This document shows positions 20,561-28,323 of a DNA stretch of 29,825 nt, one piece after another. The notes beneath the pieces were generated by a model, which saw only the letters and a program-made list of their open reading frames with translations, made no database searches and was not told where the DNA came from. The position numbers and the translations under genes are program-made. The DNA comes from CAZDEK01 sp964504625 (GTDB lineage Bacteria; Patescibacteriota; Saccharimonadia; CAILAD01; GCA-016700035), in assembly GCA_964504625.1 (NCBI GenBank), contig CAZDEK010000001.1, positions 1 to 29,825 of the forward strand. The letters are read 5' to 3'. Positions within the stretch are counted from its first letter, which is position 1. Each line of letters opens with the position of its first letter.

Positions 20561-20714
20561 TACATAGGGTGTTTGAGTCTGGCCTCACCAACCTGACGAG
20601 CCCCGTAGCTGTGGGCGTCACGCGCAGCAAGAAGAGCGATCCACGTGCCGTGGATAAGCCTGGTGGAACCCCCCGGAAACGGGGCCAGGCAATCGGCAGG
20701 TGGTTTTATTTTTT
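20561..20714 (+). promoter_or_regulatory. T-box riboswitch (tRNA-Thr sensing) upstream of thrS
   Basis: The 3' half is a textbook T-box antiterminator. Helix A1 is GCCTGG/CCAGGC (20658-20663/20685-20690). It is followed by a 7-nt bulge, TGGAACC (20664-20670), and helix A2, CCCCG-GAAA-CGGGG (20671-20684). The bulge begins UGGA, which pairs with a UCCA tRNA end, and tRNA-Thr at 13126 ends UCCA. A stem III-like hairpin, ATCCACG-TGC-CGTGGAT (20639-20655), precedes it. The 5' part (20561-20636) is short for stem I and contains two ACC (Thr) candidates at 20587-20589 and 20591-20593; I could not fix which is the specifier. TTTTATTTTTT (20704-20714) follows. CCACGTGCC (20641-20649) could pair with GGCAGGTGG (20695-20703), 8 of 9, as an alternative terminator stem. 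Confidence 0.8.
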
Positions 20715-20729
20715 ATAAGGAGAAGTAAG

Positions 20730-22547
20730 ATGGCAGATCAGCACTCATCACCCGAATCTCTCGAAGCAATGCGACATAGCTTGGCGCATGTCTTTGCCGC
20801 AGCCGTGCAGCAGCTCTACCCAGAGGCTCAATTTGGTGTCGGCCCGGTCGTTGAAAATGGTTTTTATTATGATGTGAAGCTCCCTGAAGCTTTGTCAGAT
20901 AAGGATTTGCCCAAGATAGAGAAGGCAATGCGTAAGCTGATCGCTCGCAACCTGCCTATGGAGCGAGAAGAGTGGTCTATCGAAGAAGCAATTCGCTATT
21001 TCCAAGAACACAACCAACCGTTTAAGGTGGAGTTGCTGCAAGATTTACAGCAGCATGGTACGACAAGCATAAAAAATATCAACGCAAGTGAGCTAGGCGC
21101 CGATGCCGCTGCTGACAAAATTACTACGGTTAGTGTGTACAAAACCGGTAACTTTGTCGATCTCTGCCGGGGTCCACATGTGGATACTATAGGCGAACTC
21201 GGCGCATTTAAGCTGACAAAGCTGGCTGGAGCCTACTGGCGCGGTGACGAGAAGCGAGAACAGCTGCAACGGGTATACGGTGTGGGCTTTGTGACAGCTG
21301 AAGAGCTTGACCATCACCTTGCAATGCTCGAAGAGGCGGCTAAGCGTGACCATCGTAAGCTCGGTCGCGAGCTTGACCTGTTTGCCTTTTCTGATTTAGT
21401 TGGCGCCGGCCTGCCGCTCTGGACGCCGCGTGGCACCATCATTCGCCGCGAACTTGATCGCTTCGTGCAGAGCTTGCGTGATGAATTCTACTTCGAGGAA
21501 GTGACCATTCCACATATCACTAAGAAAGACCTGTACGAAACCAGCGGTCATTGGGATAAATTTAAGGACGAGCTCTTTAAGATTGAGACCCGTGAGGGGC
21601 ATGAATTTGCCATGAAGCCGATGAACTGCCCGCATCACACCCAGATCTTTGCCAGTCGTCCGCGGAGTTATCGAGAGATGCCAGTGCGCTATCGAGAGAC
21701 TACCATGGTATATCGCGATGAGCAAAGCGGTGAGCTGCACGGTTTGGCTAGAGTGCGGGCGATCACTCAGGATGATGCCCATATTTTCTGTCGTCCAAGC
21801 CAGGTTCGAGATGAAGTGGAAAAAGTCTGGCAGATCATTGAAAGATTCTGGGGGGCCTTTGGCATCGAGTTGAAAGTCCGTCTTTCGACACACGATCCGC
21901 AAGATATGAAGGGCTACTTGGGAACTGAAGCGCAGTGGGAGGAAGCTGTAGCTCAGCTGCAGACAGTGATTGAGTCACGGGGCGTGGACTTCATGCCTGG
22001 TGTAGGTGAGGCTGCATTTTATGGGCCGAAGATTGATTTTATTGGCTCCGATGCATTGGGACGAGAATTTCAGGCATCGACTATCCAGCTCGACTTCAAT
22101 ATGCCGGGTCGGTTCGGACTAGCCTGTATCGATGAACAGGGGCAGCGTGAGCAGCCAGTGATGGTGCATTGTGCGATTGCCGGGTCATTAGAGCGGACTA
22201 TTGTCTTGCTCTTGGAGCACTATGCTGGTGCTTTACCGACTTGGCTGGCTCCTGAGCAGGTACGAATCATACCGGTTAGCGAGAATTATGTAGAGTATGC
22301 CGAAAAAGTTCGACAGGAGTTAGTGCAGGAGGGGATGCGTGTAAGCGTTAGCGCAGAAAACGAGTCGCTAGGAAAGCGTATCAGACAGGCTGAACTTACT
22401 AAAGTTCCCTATGTACTGGTGGTAGGTGAAAAAGAGCTTGAAGGGCAGACCGTAGCAGTTCGCAAATATGGTGAAGGTGATCAAGGTAGCGAATTAATTA
22501 GTGATTTTGTTGAAAAAATAACATCGGATACGCCTATAAATAGCTAA
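20730..22547 (+). CDS. thrS: threonyl-tRNA synthetase lacking the TGS domain
   Basis: 605 aa from ATG 20730, which has AAGGAG upstream; an earlier in-frame start at 20700 lies in the leader. Class II synthetase that charges tRNA-Thr. The protein starts directly with the editing domain: HSLAH (His16/His20) and CRGPH (Cys146/His150) are the editing-site residues. The catalytic domain has the zinc ligands Cys300 (MNCPHH), His351 (DDAHIF) and His480 (VMVHCAI), class II motif 2 (RYRETTMVYRDE) and motif 3 (SLERTIVLLLEH). The anticodon-binding domain ends the protein (about 510-605). The usual N-terminal TGS domain (about 60 residues) is missing. It is controlled by the T-box leader and cotranscribed with miaA 5 nt downstream. 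Confidence 0.96.
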   Translation: MADQHSSPESLEAMRHSLAHVFAAAVQQLYPEAQFGVGPVVENGFYYDVKLPEALSDKDLPKIEKAMRKLIARNLPMEREEWSIEEAIRYFQEHNQPFKVELLQDLQQHGTTSIKNINASELGADAAADKITTVSVYKTGNFVDLCRGPHVDTIGELGAFKLTKLAGAYWRGDEKREQLQRVYGVGFVTAEELDHHLAMLEEAAKRDHRKLGRELDLFAFSDLVGAGLPLWTPRGTIIRRELDRFVQSLRDEFYFEEVTIPHITKKDLYETSGHWDKFKDELFKIETREGHEFAMKPMNCPHHTQIFASRPRSYREMPVRYRETTMVYRDEQSGELHGLARVRAITQDDAHIFCRPSQVRDEVEKVWQIIERFWGAFGIELKVRLSTHDPQDMKGYLGTEAQWEEAVAQLQTVIESRGVDFMPGVGEAAFYGPKIDFIGSDALGREFQASTIQLDFNMPGRFGLACIDEQGQREQPVMVHCAIAGSLERTIVLLLEHYAGALPTWLAPEQVRIIPVSENYVEYAEKVRQELVQEGMRVSVSAENESLGKRIRQAELTKVPYVLVVGEKELEGQTVAVRKYGEGDQGSELISDFVEKITSDTPINS

Positions 22548-22552
22548 TCATT

Positions 22553-23431
22553 ATGGGCAAGCAACTCGATGGAGGTAAATTATTGGCCATTGTGGGGCCG
22601 ACAGCGACTGGAAAAACCGGGATTTCATTACGATTGGCGAAGGAGTGGGGTGCCGATATCTTGTGTGTTGATTCTCGCACGATTTATCGCCACATGGATA
22701 TCGGCACAGCAAAACCCACATCTGAAGAGCGGGCACAGATAGTGCATTATGGGCTAGATCTTATCAACCCTGGAGATGAGTTCTCAGTTTATGACTTCTG
22801 TAAGTATGCACGTCCAATAGTGAACGATTATCAAGCAAGAGGTAAGCCACTTATTTTAGTTGGTGGGTCGGGGATGTATTTTGATGCACTCATATTTGAC
22901 TATCGCTTTCGTGATTTTCACATTGATTGGCCGACTATAGAGGCTATGTCAGATGATGAGGTAGAGCGAGCAGTTCAGCAGCAATATCCCGAGCTTATAG
23001 ACAGTTATGATGTGAAGAATACTCGTCGATTGCGCCAGCTTTTGGCAAAAGGGCCCGCCAATACTGATGATAGAAAAACACTCAAATATCCCATGAAAAT
23101 CATTGGTCTAAAGTCAATACCAGATAGGCATAAGCAAACAATTGCCAATAGGACTAAAAATATGTTGAATCAAGGATTTGTTCAAGAAGTAGAAATGCTA
23201 CAAATGCGCTATGGGGATCATTGTCCGCAGCTACAAACGACTGGATACGGGGCAGTTATGAAGTATCTGCATTCTAAGGGGCCAATATCTGAATTAGTCG
23301 CTGCCATTAATAGCCAAACCTGGCAATTAGTCCGGAAGCAGCGCACATGGTTCAGGCGTAATCCTCATATCGAGTGGCATGATTCGGAGGAATCTGGTCT
23401 CGTCGAATACCTACTGACGCTATCTCAATAA
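22553..23431 (+). CDS. miaA: tRNA dimethylallyltransferase
   Basis: A 292-aa enzyme that adds a dimethylallyl group to A37 of tRNAs reading U-initial codons. P-loop GPTATGKT near residue 15, then DSRTIYRHMDIGTAKPT (the catalytic Asp and the D-S-R/Q-x-x-Y-x-x-x-D-I-G-T-A-K motif), FSVYDFCKYA, LVGGSGMYFDALI, and a helical region with TGYGAVMKYL and WQLVRKQRTWFRRN (the QRTWFR signature). Slightly shorter than the about 310-aa norm. It begins 5 nt after the thrS stop without a Shine-Dalgarno, so it depends on the thrS transcript and coupling; hence tRNA modification also comes under T-box control (inference). Confidence 0.94.
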   Translation: MGKQLDGGKLLAIVGPTATGKTGISLRLAKEWGADILCVDSRTIYRHMDIGTAKPTSEERAQIVHYGLDLINPGDEFSVYDFCKYARPIVNDYQARGKPLILVGGSGMYFDALIFDYRFRDFHIDWPTIEAMSDDEVERAVQQQYPELIDSYDVKNTRRLRQLLAKGPANTDDRKTLKYPMKIIGLKSIPDRHKQTIANRTKNMLNQGFVQEVEMLQMRYGDHCPQLQTTGYGAVMKYLHSKGPISELVAAINSQTWQLVRKQRTWFRRNPHIEWHDSEESGLVEYLLTLSQ

Positions 23432-23442
23432 AGCTATACAAT
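23414..23442 (+). promoter_or_regulatory. promoter of murT-gatD (leaderless)
   Basis: CTGACG (23414-23419), 17-bp spacer, TACAAT (23437-23442), then 6 nt to the ATG at 23449. No Shine-Dalgarno. It starts inside the miaA 3' end. Confidence 0.55.
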
Positions 23443-23448
23443 ACCACT

Positions 23449-24789
23449 ATGAGCTTTCGTGATGATCTCGCCGTATTGGTGGGCCGTATTGGTGGGGCTA
23501 CTCATAGGCTTTTTACTGGCCGTGAGTCTACTGCTTTACCCGGTTATGTTGCTGAGCGTCTCGGCAATGATCCGCTGCACATGCTGGTAAGTAAGCGGCG
23601 CTATAGGGCGATTATCTGTATTACTGGCACCAATGGAAAAACTACTACAACATTATTGACGCGAACAGCGCTTGAGCAGGCTGGCTATGTAGTGGTAAAT
23701 AATAGCTCTGGCTCAAATCTGTATCGAGGTATTTTGACGACAATCATGCATGATGTTCGGCAAGGTTATGAAACAATACTCTTGCTTGAGGTCGATGAAG
23801 CCAGTATGCCTCGTGTTATGCAGGCTGTACGACCGACTCACTGCGTTGTGCTGAATCTCTTTCGTGATCAACTAGATCGCTATGGGGAAGTGGATACGAC
23901 CCGACAGCTACTCGAAACTGCGTTCCAAAAGTATCCTAGCCTTGAATTGATCTTAAATGCCGATGATCCGCATGTCGCAAATCTTGGACTACATCAAAGA
24001 GCAAAGTATTTTGGTCTTGACCTAAAAGGCTTGAAAGCATTGCCACATGATCACGCCGCAGATGTGCCGTTAAGTCCTATCACTGGGTCTGTAATCGAGT
24101 ATCGGCAGCGCTATTTTGGTCATGTAGGTATTTGGCAAGCGATTGATGGCAGTGTGTCGCGACCGCAGCGCTCGTTGCGGGTAGTTGAGAGTGAGCATAG
24201 ACCTGATGGTCAAAAATTAACGATAAAGATGGGTAAAATACAACATACTCTTTCGACAAATCTTACAGGTGCATATAGTCTATATAATGTCGCAGCTACA
24301 ACGCTACTTATGCAAGAATTGGGTGTATCGATCGAGAATGTGCAAAAGGCAATGCTATACAGTAGAACAGCCTTTGGTCGACAAGAGATATTGCACTATC
24401 AGGGAGCTCAGCTGACGTTCTTTCTCATTAAGAACCCTACCGGCTTTAACCAGGTGATACAGTCCCATCTGCAGAGTAATGCTAGGACGCCACTGCTGTT
24501 TATCATTAATGATAATTTTGCAGATGGTCGAGATATCTCATGGCTATGGGATGCCGCTATAGAAGACATGCATATACGAGGTCGGATTTTGGTATCCGGA
24601 TCACGTGCTTATGACATGGCCCTCAGGTTAGAATACGCAGGGTTCGCTTGTGAGGTCGAGATGGATGTAGCCAAGGCATTACAGCGGCTTGCTGAAATCT
24701 CGGCTGAGGGCGCCGCATATGTGATGCCGACCTACACGGCGCTACTGCAGTGCCGAAAACTGATGTCCCTAGATCTGGAGCATAAGTAA
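23449..24789 (+). CDS. murT: lipid II isoglutaminyl synthase, MurT subunit
   Basis: A 446-aa Mur-ligase-like subunit that, with GatD, amidates D-Glu of the peptidoglycan stem to D-isoglutamine, using ATP. The ATP-binding loop is GTNGKTTT (60-67); the Mur central domain has NNSSGSNLYRG, LEVDEASMP and LNLFRDQLDRYGE; the C-terminal DUF1727 domain has NPTGFNQV and INDNFADGRDISWLWD, whose Asp completes the GatD catalytic triad. The inserted ribbon (about 205-240) keeps its scaffold (YRQRYFGHVGIW...SRP), but all four zinc cysteines are gone: the C-P-x-C-G site reads SPITG, and the second C-x-x-C reads AIDG. It overlaps gatD by 1 nt. Peptidoglycan amidation fits a monoderm-like wall. Confidence 0.93.
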   Translation: MSFRDDLAVLVGRIGGATHRLFTGRESTALPGYVAERLGNDPLHMLVSKRRYRAIICITGTNGKTTTTLLTRTALEQAGYVVVNNSSGSNLYRGILTTIMHDVRQGYETILLLEVDEASMPRVMQAVRPTHCVVLNLFRDQLDRYGEVDTTRQLLETAFQKYPSLELILNADDPHVANLGLHQRAKYFGLDLKGLKALPHDHAADVPLSPITGSVIEYRQRYFGHVGIWQAIDGSVSRPQRSLRVVESEHRPDGQKLTIKMGKIQHTLSTNLTGAYSLYNVAATTLLMQELGVSIENVQKAMLYSRTAFGRQEILHYQGAQLTFFLIKNPTGFNQVIQSHLQSNARTPLLFIINDNFADGRDISWLWDAAIEDMHIRGRILVSGSRAYDMALRLEYAGFACEVEMDVAKALQRLAEISAEGAAYVMPTYTALLQCRKLMSLDLEHK

Positions 24790-25502
24790 TGAAGCGGCAG
24801 CTAAAATTGCTCTATCTATATCCCTATGAAATGAATACATATGGTGATTGGGGAAATGTGCAGGTGCTTATTCGGCGGGCCGAGGCACGCGGTATTGGAT
24901 TGACAGTAATTGAGCACCGGCCTGGCGACAAGCTACCTCGGACTATTGATGGACTATTTATGGGTGGAGGTCAGGACAGCGGGCAGAGCTTGATCATGCA
25001 GGATTTTCATAAGATCGGTGATACGCTTACGGAGTGGGTCGAGAATGATCTTGCAGTACTAACTATCTGCGGTGGCTATCAGCTGTTTGGCAAGGCGTTC
25101 CATCTTCAGGATGGACGGGTTCTTGAGGGAATCGGCGCATTCGATGCGGAAACATTTGCGACTGACGGTCGACTTATCGGTAATATTAAGGTTAAGTCGG
25201 GCGATTTTGGAGAAATCCTCGGCTTTGAAAATCACTCAGGTCGAACCGTATTGGGACCGACAGCCCAACCCCTTGGAAGAGTGTTGCTCGGGGCTGGTAA
25301 TAACGGAAAAGACAAGACCGAGGGATGTCTGTACAGACGGGCGATAGGGACCTACATGCACGGTCCTTTGCTACCAAAGAATCCAGCAATCGCGGATTGG
25401 CTCTTAGCGGCAATGATGGGTATTTCGAGTACAGAATTAGTTCAGCTTGATGATCAATTTGTTGAATCGGCTAGGAAGTATGCAGGTCGAAGACCGCGGT
25501 AG
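24789..25502 (+). CDS. gatD: lipid II isoglutaminyl synthase, GatD glutaminase subunit
   Basis: A 237-aa class I (CobB/CobQ-like) glutamine amidotransferase that supplies ammonia to MurT. The nucleophile is Cys94 in LTICGGYQLFG, at the same position as in characterised GatD. The catalytic His is His191 in GTYMHGPLLPKNP; the triad's Asp comes from MurT. LYLYPYEMNTYGDWGNVQVLIRRAEARG and MGGGQDSGQ are typical of the family. Its ATG overlaps the murT stop (TAATG), so the two subunits are made together. No promoter of its own is seen. About 90 nt of non-coding sequence follow before the next promoter. Confidence 0.95.
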   Translation: MKRQLKLLYLYPYEMNTYGDWGNVQVLIRRAEARGIGLTVIEHRPGDKLPRTIDGLFMGGGQDSGQSLIMQDFHKIGDTLTEWVENDLAVLTICGGYQLFGKAFHLQDGRVLEGIGAFDAETFATDGRLIGNIKVKSGDFGEILGFENHSGRTVLGPTAQPLGRVLLGAGNNGKDKTEGCLYRRAIGTYMHGPLLPKNPAIADWLLAAMMGISSTELVQLDDQFVESARKYAGRRPR

Positions 25503-25562
25503 TTATTCAATCCTAATTTGCTTTGTATTCACTTTCTGACTTGCGAAACTACTCGATTGCCA

Positions 25563-25592
25563 TTGAGCTTCTGCACTCATATCGTGTACACT
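25563..25592 (+). promoter_or_regulatory. promoter of regulator/permease pair
   Basis: TTGAGC (25563-25568), 18-bp spacer, TACACT (25587-25592). The start falls near 25599, after the upstream GTG at 25594, so translation should begin at ATG 25627, preceded by GAGGGTAGGGG. Confidence 0.5.
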
Positions 25593-25626
25593 AGTGAGTA
25601 AGAAAATTACGAGGGTAGGGGCTAGG

Positions 25627-26334
25627 ATGCAAATCGACTCGCTTTTCGGCTCAAAAACACGGGTAAAATTATTGAGCCTTTTTTATAACAATCCCGAGCG
25701 CCCTTTTTACGTTCGTGAAATCACCCGCAAAATTAATGAGCAGATAAACTCGGTTCGGCGCGAGCTGCAGAATCTGCTCAATATCGGTATCGTCAAGTCG
25801 GTCAATCAGTCGAACCGGTTGTACTATGAAGTAGATCCGAGCTTTAAGTTTCATAGTGAGTTGATGTCGATCTTTCAGCGGATTCCTGCCCGATCAAAAG
25901 AGATTAAGGAAACCAAAGAAGAAGATCAGATCTTAAAGCGTCTGCAAAAGGCTGGCAACATTCGTGTCTTGTTTCTTTCGGGGGCATTTGTACGCGGCAG
26001 TATGCAGAACGTTGATATTTTTATCGTTGGTGACATGAATAAGGCCAAGTTGGCGCAGGTTATCAGCGAGATGGAGGCAACAATGAGCCGAGAGCTGAAC
26101 TACACGACGTTCCGCCTTGAAGATTTTGACTATCGGCGCAATCTTAATGATCGGTTCTTACTCGATATGCTCGATGCTAAGAAGATCGTTTTGAAAGATG
26201 ATTTAGGAGTATTTAAAGCAGACCAGGCTAAGCCTGAGCGGGCTGAACCCGTCTCAGTGAGCGTCAATACTTCTGAACCTAATCCAAATATCACCACCGA
26301 GGAGGCGATGCGCATGGCTCGTTCAGAACAATAG
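25627..26334 (+). CDS. winged-helix protein with degenerate nucleotidyltransferase-like domain
   Basis: 235 aa from ATG 25627; a GTG at 25594 is in frame but lies at or before the transcription start. Residues 1-75 form a winged helix: DSLFGSKTRVKLLSLFYNNPERPFYVREITRKINEQINSVRRELQNLLNIGIVKS. Residues about 115-200 resemble a minimal nucleotidyltransferase fold (RVLFLSGAFVRGSMQNVDIFIVGD), with one acidic residue of the usual D-x-D retained, so catalysis is doubtful. The tail is disordered and acidic. This architecture recurs in CPR genomes as putative transcriptional regulators; its role is unknown. Its stop overlaps the permease start by 1 nt. Confidence 0.72.
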   Translation: MQIDSLFGSKTRVKLLSLFYNNPERPFYVREITRKINEQINSVRRELQNLLNIGIVKSVNQSNRLYYEVDPSFKFHSELMSIFQRIPARSKEIKETKEEDQILKRLQKAGNIRVLFLSGAFVRGSMQNVDIFIVGDMNKAKLAQVISEMEATMSRELNYTTFRLEDFDYRRNLNDRFLLDMLDAKKIVLKDDLGVFKADQAKPERAEPVSVSVNTSEPNPNITTEEAMRMARSEQ

Positions 26335-27401
26335 TGGCTACCCCTGATCGGCGACAGGAGATCACAGTAGGGATTTCAAGTCGCACGATTTTGATGCTGC
26401 TGGGGATTGCCGCTCTTGTATGGGTAGTGATTCAGATCGCCGACTTCCTTATTTTGTTATTTGCGAGTGCAGTAGTGGCGGCGGCTGTTGCTCCGTTTGT
26501 ACGGGCTATGGAGCATCGAGGGCTACCAAGGTGGCTTGCAGTTCTGATTATTTATGTTGGACTCTTTGTCTTCATCGCTCTCGCGCTTGTACTGCTTGTA
26601 CCTACGATCTCTAATCAAGTTGCGCAGCTAGTAGATGCTTGGCCGAAGATTAGTCAGGCCCTGCAAGAGTTAATCGGGCGTAACTCAGTCTTTAAGAGCG
26701 CATATCAATCGCTGAGCGCTGCAACAGGTCAGTCCACCTCGGCGCTGTTTGGTAATGTAGTAAATATTACTACAGGGTTAATTAATGGTGTGGTGACGTT
26801 CGTAGTTTTTCTGGTACTGACTTTTTATTTTCTAGTACACGGTCGGCGAGTGGCGCACTTTATAGTGAATCTTATCCCTGAAAAGCGTCGTCGAGAGCGC
26901 TACGGTATGCTGATGGCGAACATATCTTCTCGTATGGGTTACTGGTTCCGTGGCCAACTGCTTATATCGCTCAGCACCTTTCTGGTGCTATGGATAGCCT
27001 TCTCATTGCTCGGGGTACCATACGCTCTGACGCTAGCGTTGATTGGGGGCCTTGCAGAGTTTATTCCTCTCTTTGGATCCTGGATTGGGGCGACTCCAGC
27101 AGTATTGGTAGCTCTTGGTCAGTCGCCCATGCTAGCACTATTCGTTGGGCTGACCTATTTTATCTGGCAGAATCTTCAGGGCTATATTATTAGTCCACAG
27201 ATAATGAAACAGATGCTTGGGGTGCCATCGATTATGGTGCTAGTTCTCGTCTTGGTGCTTGCAAAACTTATTGGCTTTGTTGGGGTGTTTTTGGCTGCCC
27301 CTATTGCTGCAGCCCTGGGCGTATTAGCCCAGGAATATTCGGGTAGTGTTGAGCGTCGTGTACGTCAAGGTTTAGCACGAGCTGGGCAAGCCAAGACTTG
27401 A
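26334..27401 (+). CDS. AI-2E family transporter (TqsA/YdiK-like permease)
   Basis: 355 aa. GTG start at 26334, overlapping the preceding TAG by 1 nt, so initiation is probably by coupling. About eight membrane segments: a first pair (about 20-80), an amphipathic linker with the typical LVDAWPKISQALQEL, then GVVTFVVFLVLTFYFLVHGRRV (the family's F-x-L-x-x-D/G-x-x pattern), RMGYWFRGQLLISLSTFLVLWIAFSLLGVPYALTLALIGGLAEFIPLFGSWIGATPAVLVAL (the signature G-x-x-x-x-I-P-x-x-G segment) and GYIISPQIMKQMLGVPSIMVLVLVLVLAKLIGFVGVFLAAP. The family has members proposed to export AI-2, and others acting as sodium/proton antiporters; substrate here is open. Confidence 0.88.
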   Translation: MATPDRRQEITVGISSRTILMLLGIAALVWVVIQIADFLILLFASAVVAAAVAPFVRAMEHRGLPRWLAVLIIYVGLFVFIALALVLLVPTISNQVAQLVDAWPKISQALQELIGRNSVFKSAYQSLSAATGQSTSALFGNVVNITTGLINGVVTFVVFLVLTFYFLVHGRRVAHFIVNLIPEKRRRERYGMLMANISSRMGYWFRGQLLISLSTFLVLWIAFSLLGVPYALTLALIGGLAEFIPLFGSWIGATPAVLVALGQSPMLALFVGLTYFIWQNLQGYIISPQIMKQMLGVPSIMVLVLVLVLAKLIGFVGVFLAAPIAAALGVLAQEYSGSVERRVRQGLARAGQAKT

Positions 27402-27403
27402 TC

Positions 27404-27412
27404 TGGTATACT
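27404..27412 (+). promoter_or_regulatory. extended -10 of the MBL-like gene
   Basis: TGG-TATACT (hexamer 27407-27412), beginning just after the permease stop. It is 12 nt from the ATG at 27425, a leader of about 5 nt, with no Shine-Dalgarno and no clear -35. Confidence 0.5.
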
Positions 27413-27424
27413 CACTAGCAACGT

Positions 27425-27964
27425 ATGGAAATTAGTTTGTTACAACCGCATATATTACGAGTTCACGGTAAAGGTGTTACCCTTGGGCTAGGTGATGGTA
27501 ATCCGAAGCTTGATGTATTTTTTAGTACGAAGCTTGGTGCCGAAATCAGTCACGCGCAGCGAGGCTTTAGTCGCCCGGGTGAATATGAAGTTCAGGGCGT
27601 CATGGTGGACGGCGTCCAGTCAGGTGAAAACGCTGTATCGTATCACGTCACGGCGGAAGGTAATATGCTGGCAGCTGTTTCAGTGAAATCTCCTGCTGAT
27701 CTGACTGATGCTATGCTGGAAGTACTACAGCCCGCTCAAATGCTGGCGCTTTGGGTGGCTGAAGGCAGCGCTGCTGATATCGCCCAGCTAGTGGCTCGCT
27801 GTGATGTACAGAAGATTATTCCAGTTGATATCCCTGTTGAGATGGATGAACTGGCAAAGGTCTTGCAGCTGACACCGGAAAAAAGCGATAAGCTTAAGGT
27901 GACGAACAAAGAACTTGCCGAAGGCGCTCAGGTTCTGTATCAGCTTCTGATGCACGCTGAATAA
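27425..27964 (+). CDS. degenerate metallo-beta-lactamase-fold-like protein
   Basis: 179 aa. The middle segment FSRPGEYEVQGVMVDGVQ matches the G-P-G-E-Y-E-V-x-G-V segment of UlaG-like MBL-fold proteins, common in CPR genomes. Normally this is preceded by the metal-binding H-x-H-x-D-H motif; none is present here, and the protein is shorter than the about 210-220-aa relatives. The rest is alternating beta and alpha (LALWVAEGSAADIAQLVARCDVQKIIPVDI). It therefore looks like a non-metal, probably non-catalytic member with an intact frame, not a broken gene. A strong terminator follows. Assignment rests on one motif and is tentative. Confidence 0.55.
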   Translation: MEISLLQPHILRVHGKGVTLGLGDGNPKLDVFFSTKLGAEISHAQRGFSRPGEYEVQGVMVDGVQSGENAVSYHVTAEGNMLAAVSVKSPADLTDAMLEVLQPAQMLALWVAEGSAADIAQLVARCDVQKIIPVDIPVEMDELAKVLQLTPEKSDKLKVTNKELAEGAQVLYQLLMHAE

Positions 27965-27974
27965 CTAATAACAA

Positions 27975-28008
27975 ATCTAAAAACCCCGTAGCTGCGGGGT
28001 TTTTAGAT
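27975..28008. terminator. bidirectional intrinsic terminator
   Basis: A 14-bp perfect stem: arms 27975-27988 and 27995-28008 with core ACCCCG/CGGGGT, loop TAGCTG, and A/T runs on each side. It separates the MBL-like gene from convergent rpmB. Confidence 0.9.
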
Positions 28009-28028
28009 AGATAGTGAGCGATCAGAGG

Positions 28029-28262
28029 CTACTTGGCTGACTCTTCTGATTGACCGGTTTCAGCTTTCGCCAAATCACGCTCGTATTTTTTCAGCGTTCG
28101 AATGGTTGAAGCGGCGAGCTTAACGCGCACTTTCTGCCCGTCTAATACCAAGGTTTTGGTTTGGAGATTGGGCTTCCATACCTTTGGTGTAGCACGCATC
28201 GAGTGGCTCACGTTGTGGCCGAACTGCTTACCTTTACCTGTAATGTCGCATTTGTATGCCAT
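28029..28262 (-). CDS. rpmB: ribosomal protein L28
   Basis: A 77-aa large-subunit protein. MAYKCDITGKGKQFGHNVSHSMRATPKVWKPNLQ is the L28 signature (M-A-x-x-C-x-x-T-G-K-x-x-x-x-G-x-N-V-S-H-S), followed by KVRVKLAASTIRTLKK (beta, then helix). The C-terminal tail KAETGQSEESAK is an unstructured extension. It stands alone on the minus strand, with its own promoter and a shared terminator; L33 or other ribosomal genes do not flank it. Confidence 0.96.
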   Translation of the reverse strand: MAYKCDITGKGKQFGHNVSHSMRATPKVWKPNLQTKTLVLDGQKVRVKLAASTIRTLKKYERDLAKAETGQSEESAK

Positions 28263-28285
28263 AATTGATAGAACTTAACCTGAAA

Positions 28286-28314
28286 ATACTACCAGATATT
28301 GGCTCCATTGACAA
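28286..28314 (-). promoter_or_regulatory. promoter of rpmB
   Basis: Minus strand: TTGTCA (28309-28314), 17-bp spacer, extended -10 TGG-TAGTAT (28286-28291). Leader about 17 nt. It overlaps the divergent S2P gene's promoter region. Confidence 0.65.
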
Positions 28315-28323
28315 GCCTTACGG

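Noticed and set aside
20561..20714. SRP (4.5S) RNA as an explanation of the thrS leader
   Set aside because: No GGAA-capped SRP apical loop with its symmetric internal loop; the UGGNACC bulge flanked by two helices is diagnostic of a T-box.
20700..20729. Upstream ATG of thrS adding 10 residues (MVLFFIRRSK)
   Set aside because: It lies in the U-rich end of the T-box leader and has no ribosome site; ATG 20730 has AAGGAG.
21396..21902. 168-aa minus-strand frame inside thrS
   Set aside because: Wholly antisense to conserved thrS catalytic sequence; no independent signals.
28308..28313. Perfect TTGACA as -35 of the S2P gene
   Set aside because: Only 10 bp from the TATACT hexamer; its reverse overlaps the TTGTCA -35 of rpmB, which has correct 17-bp spacing.
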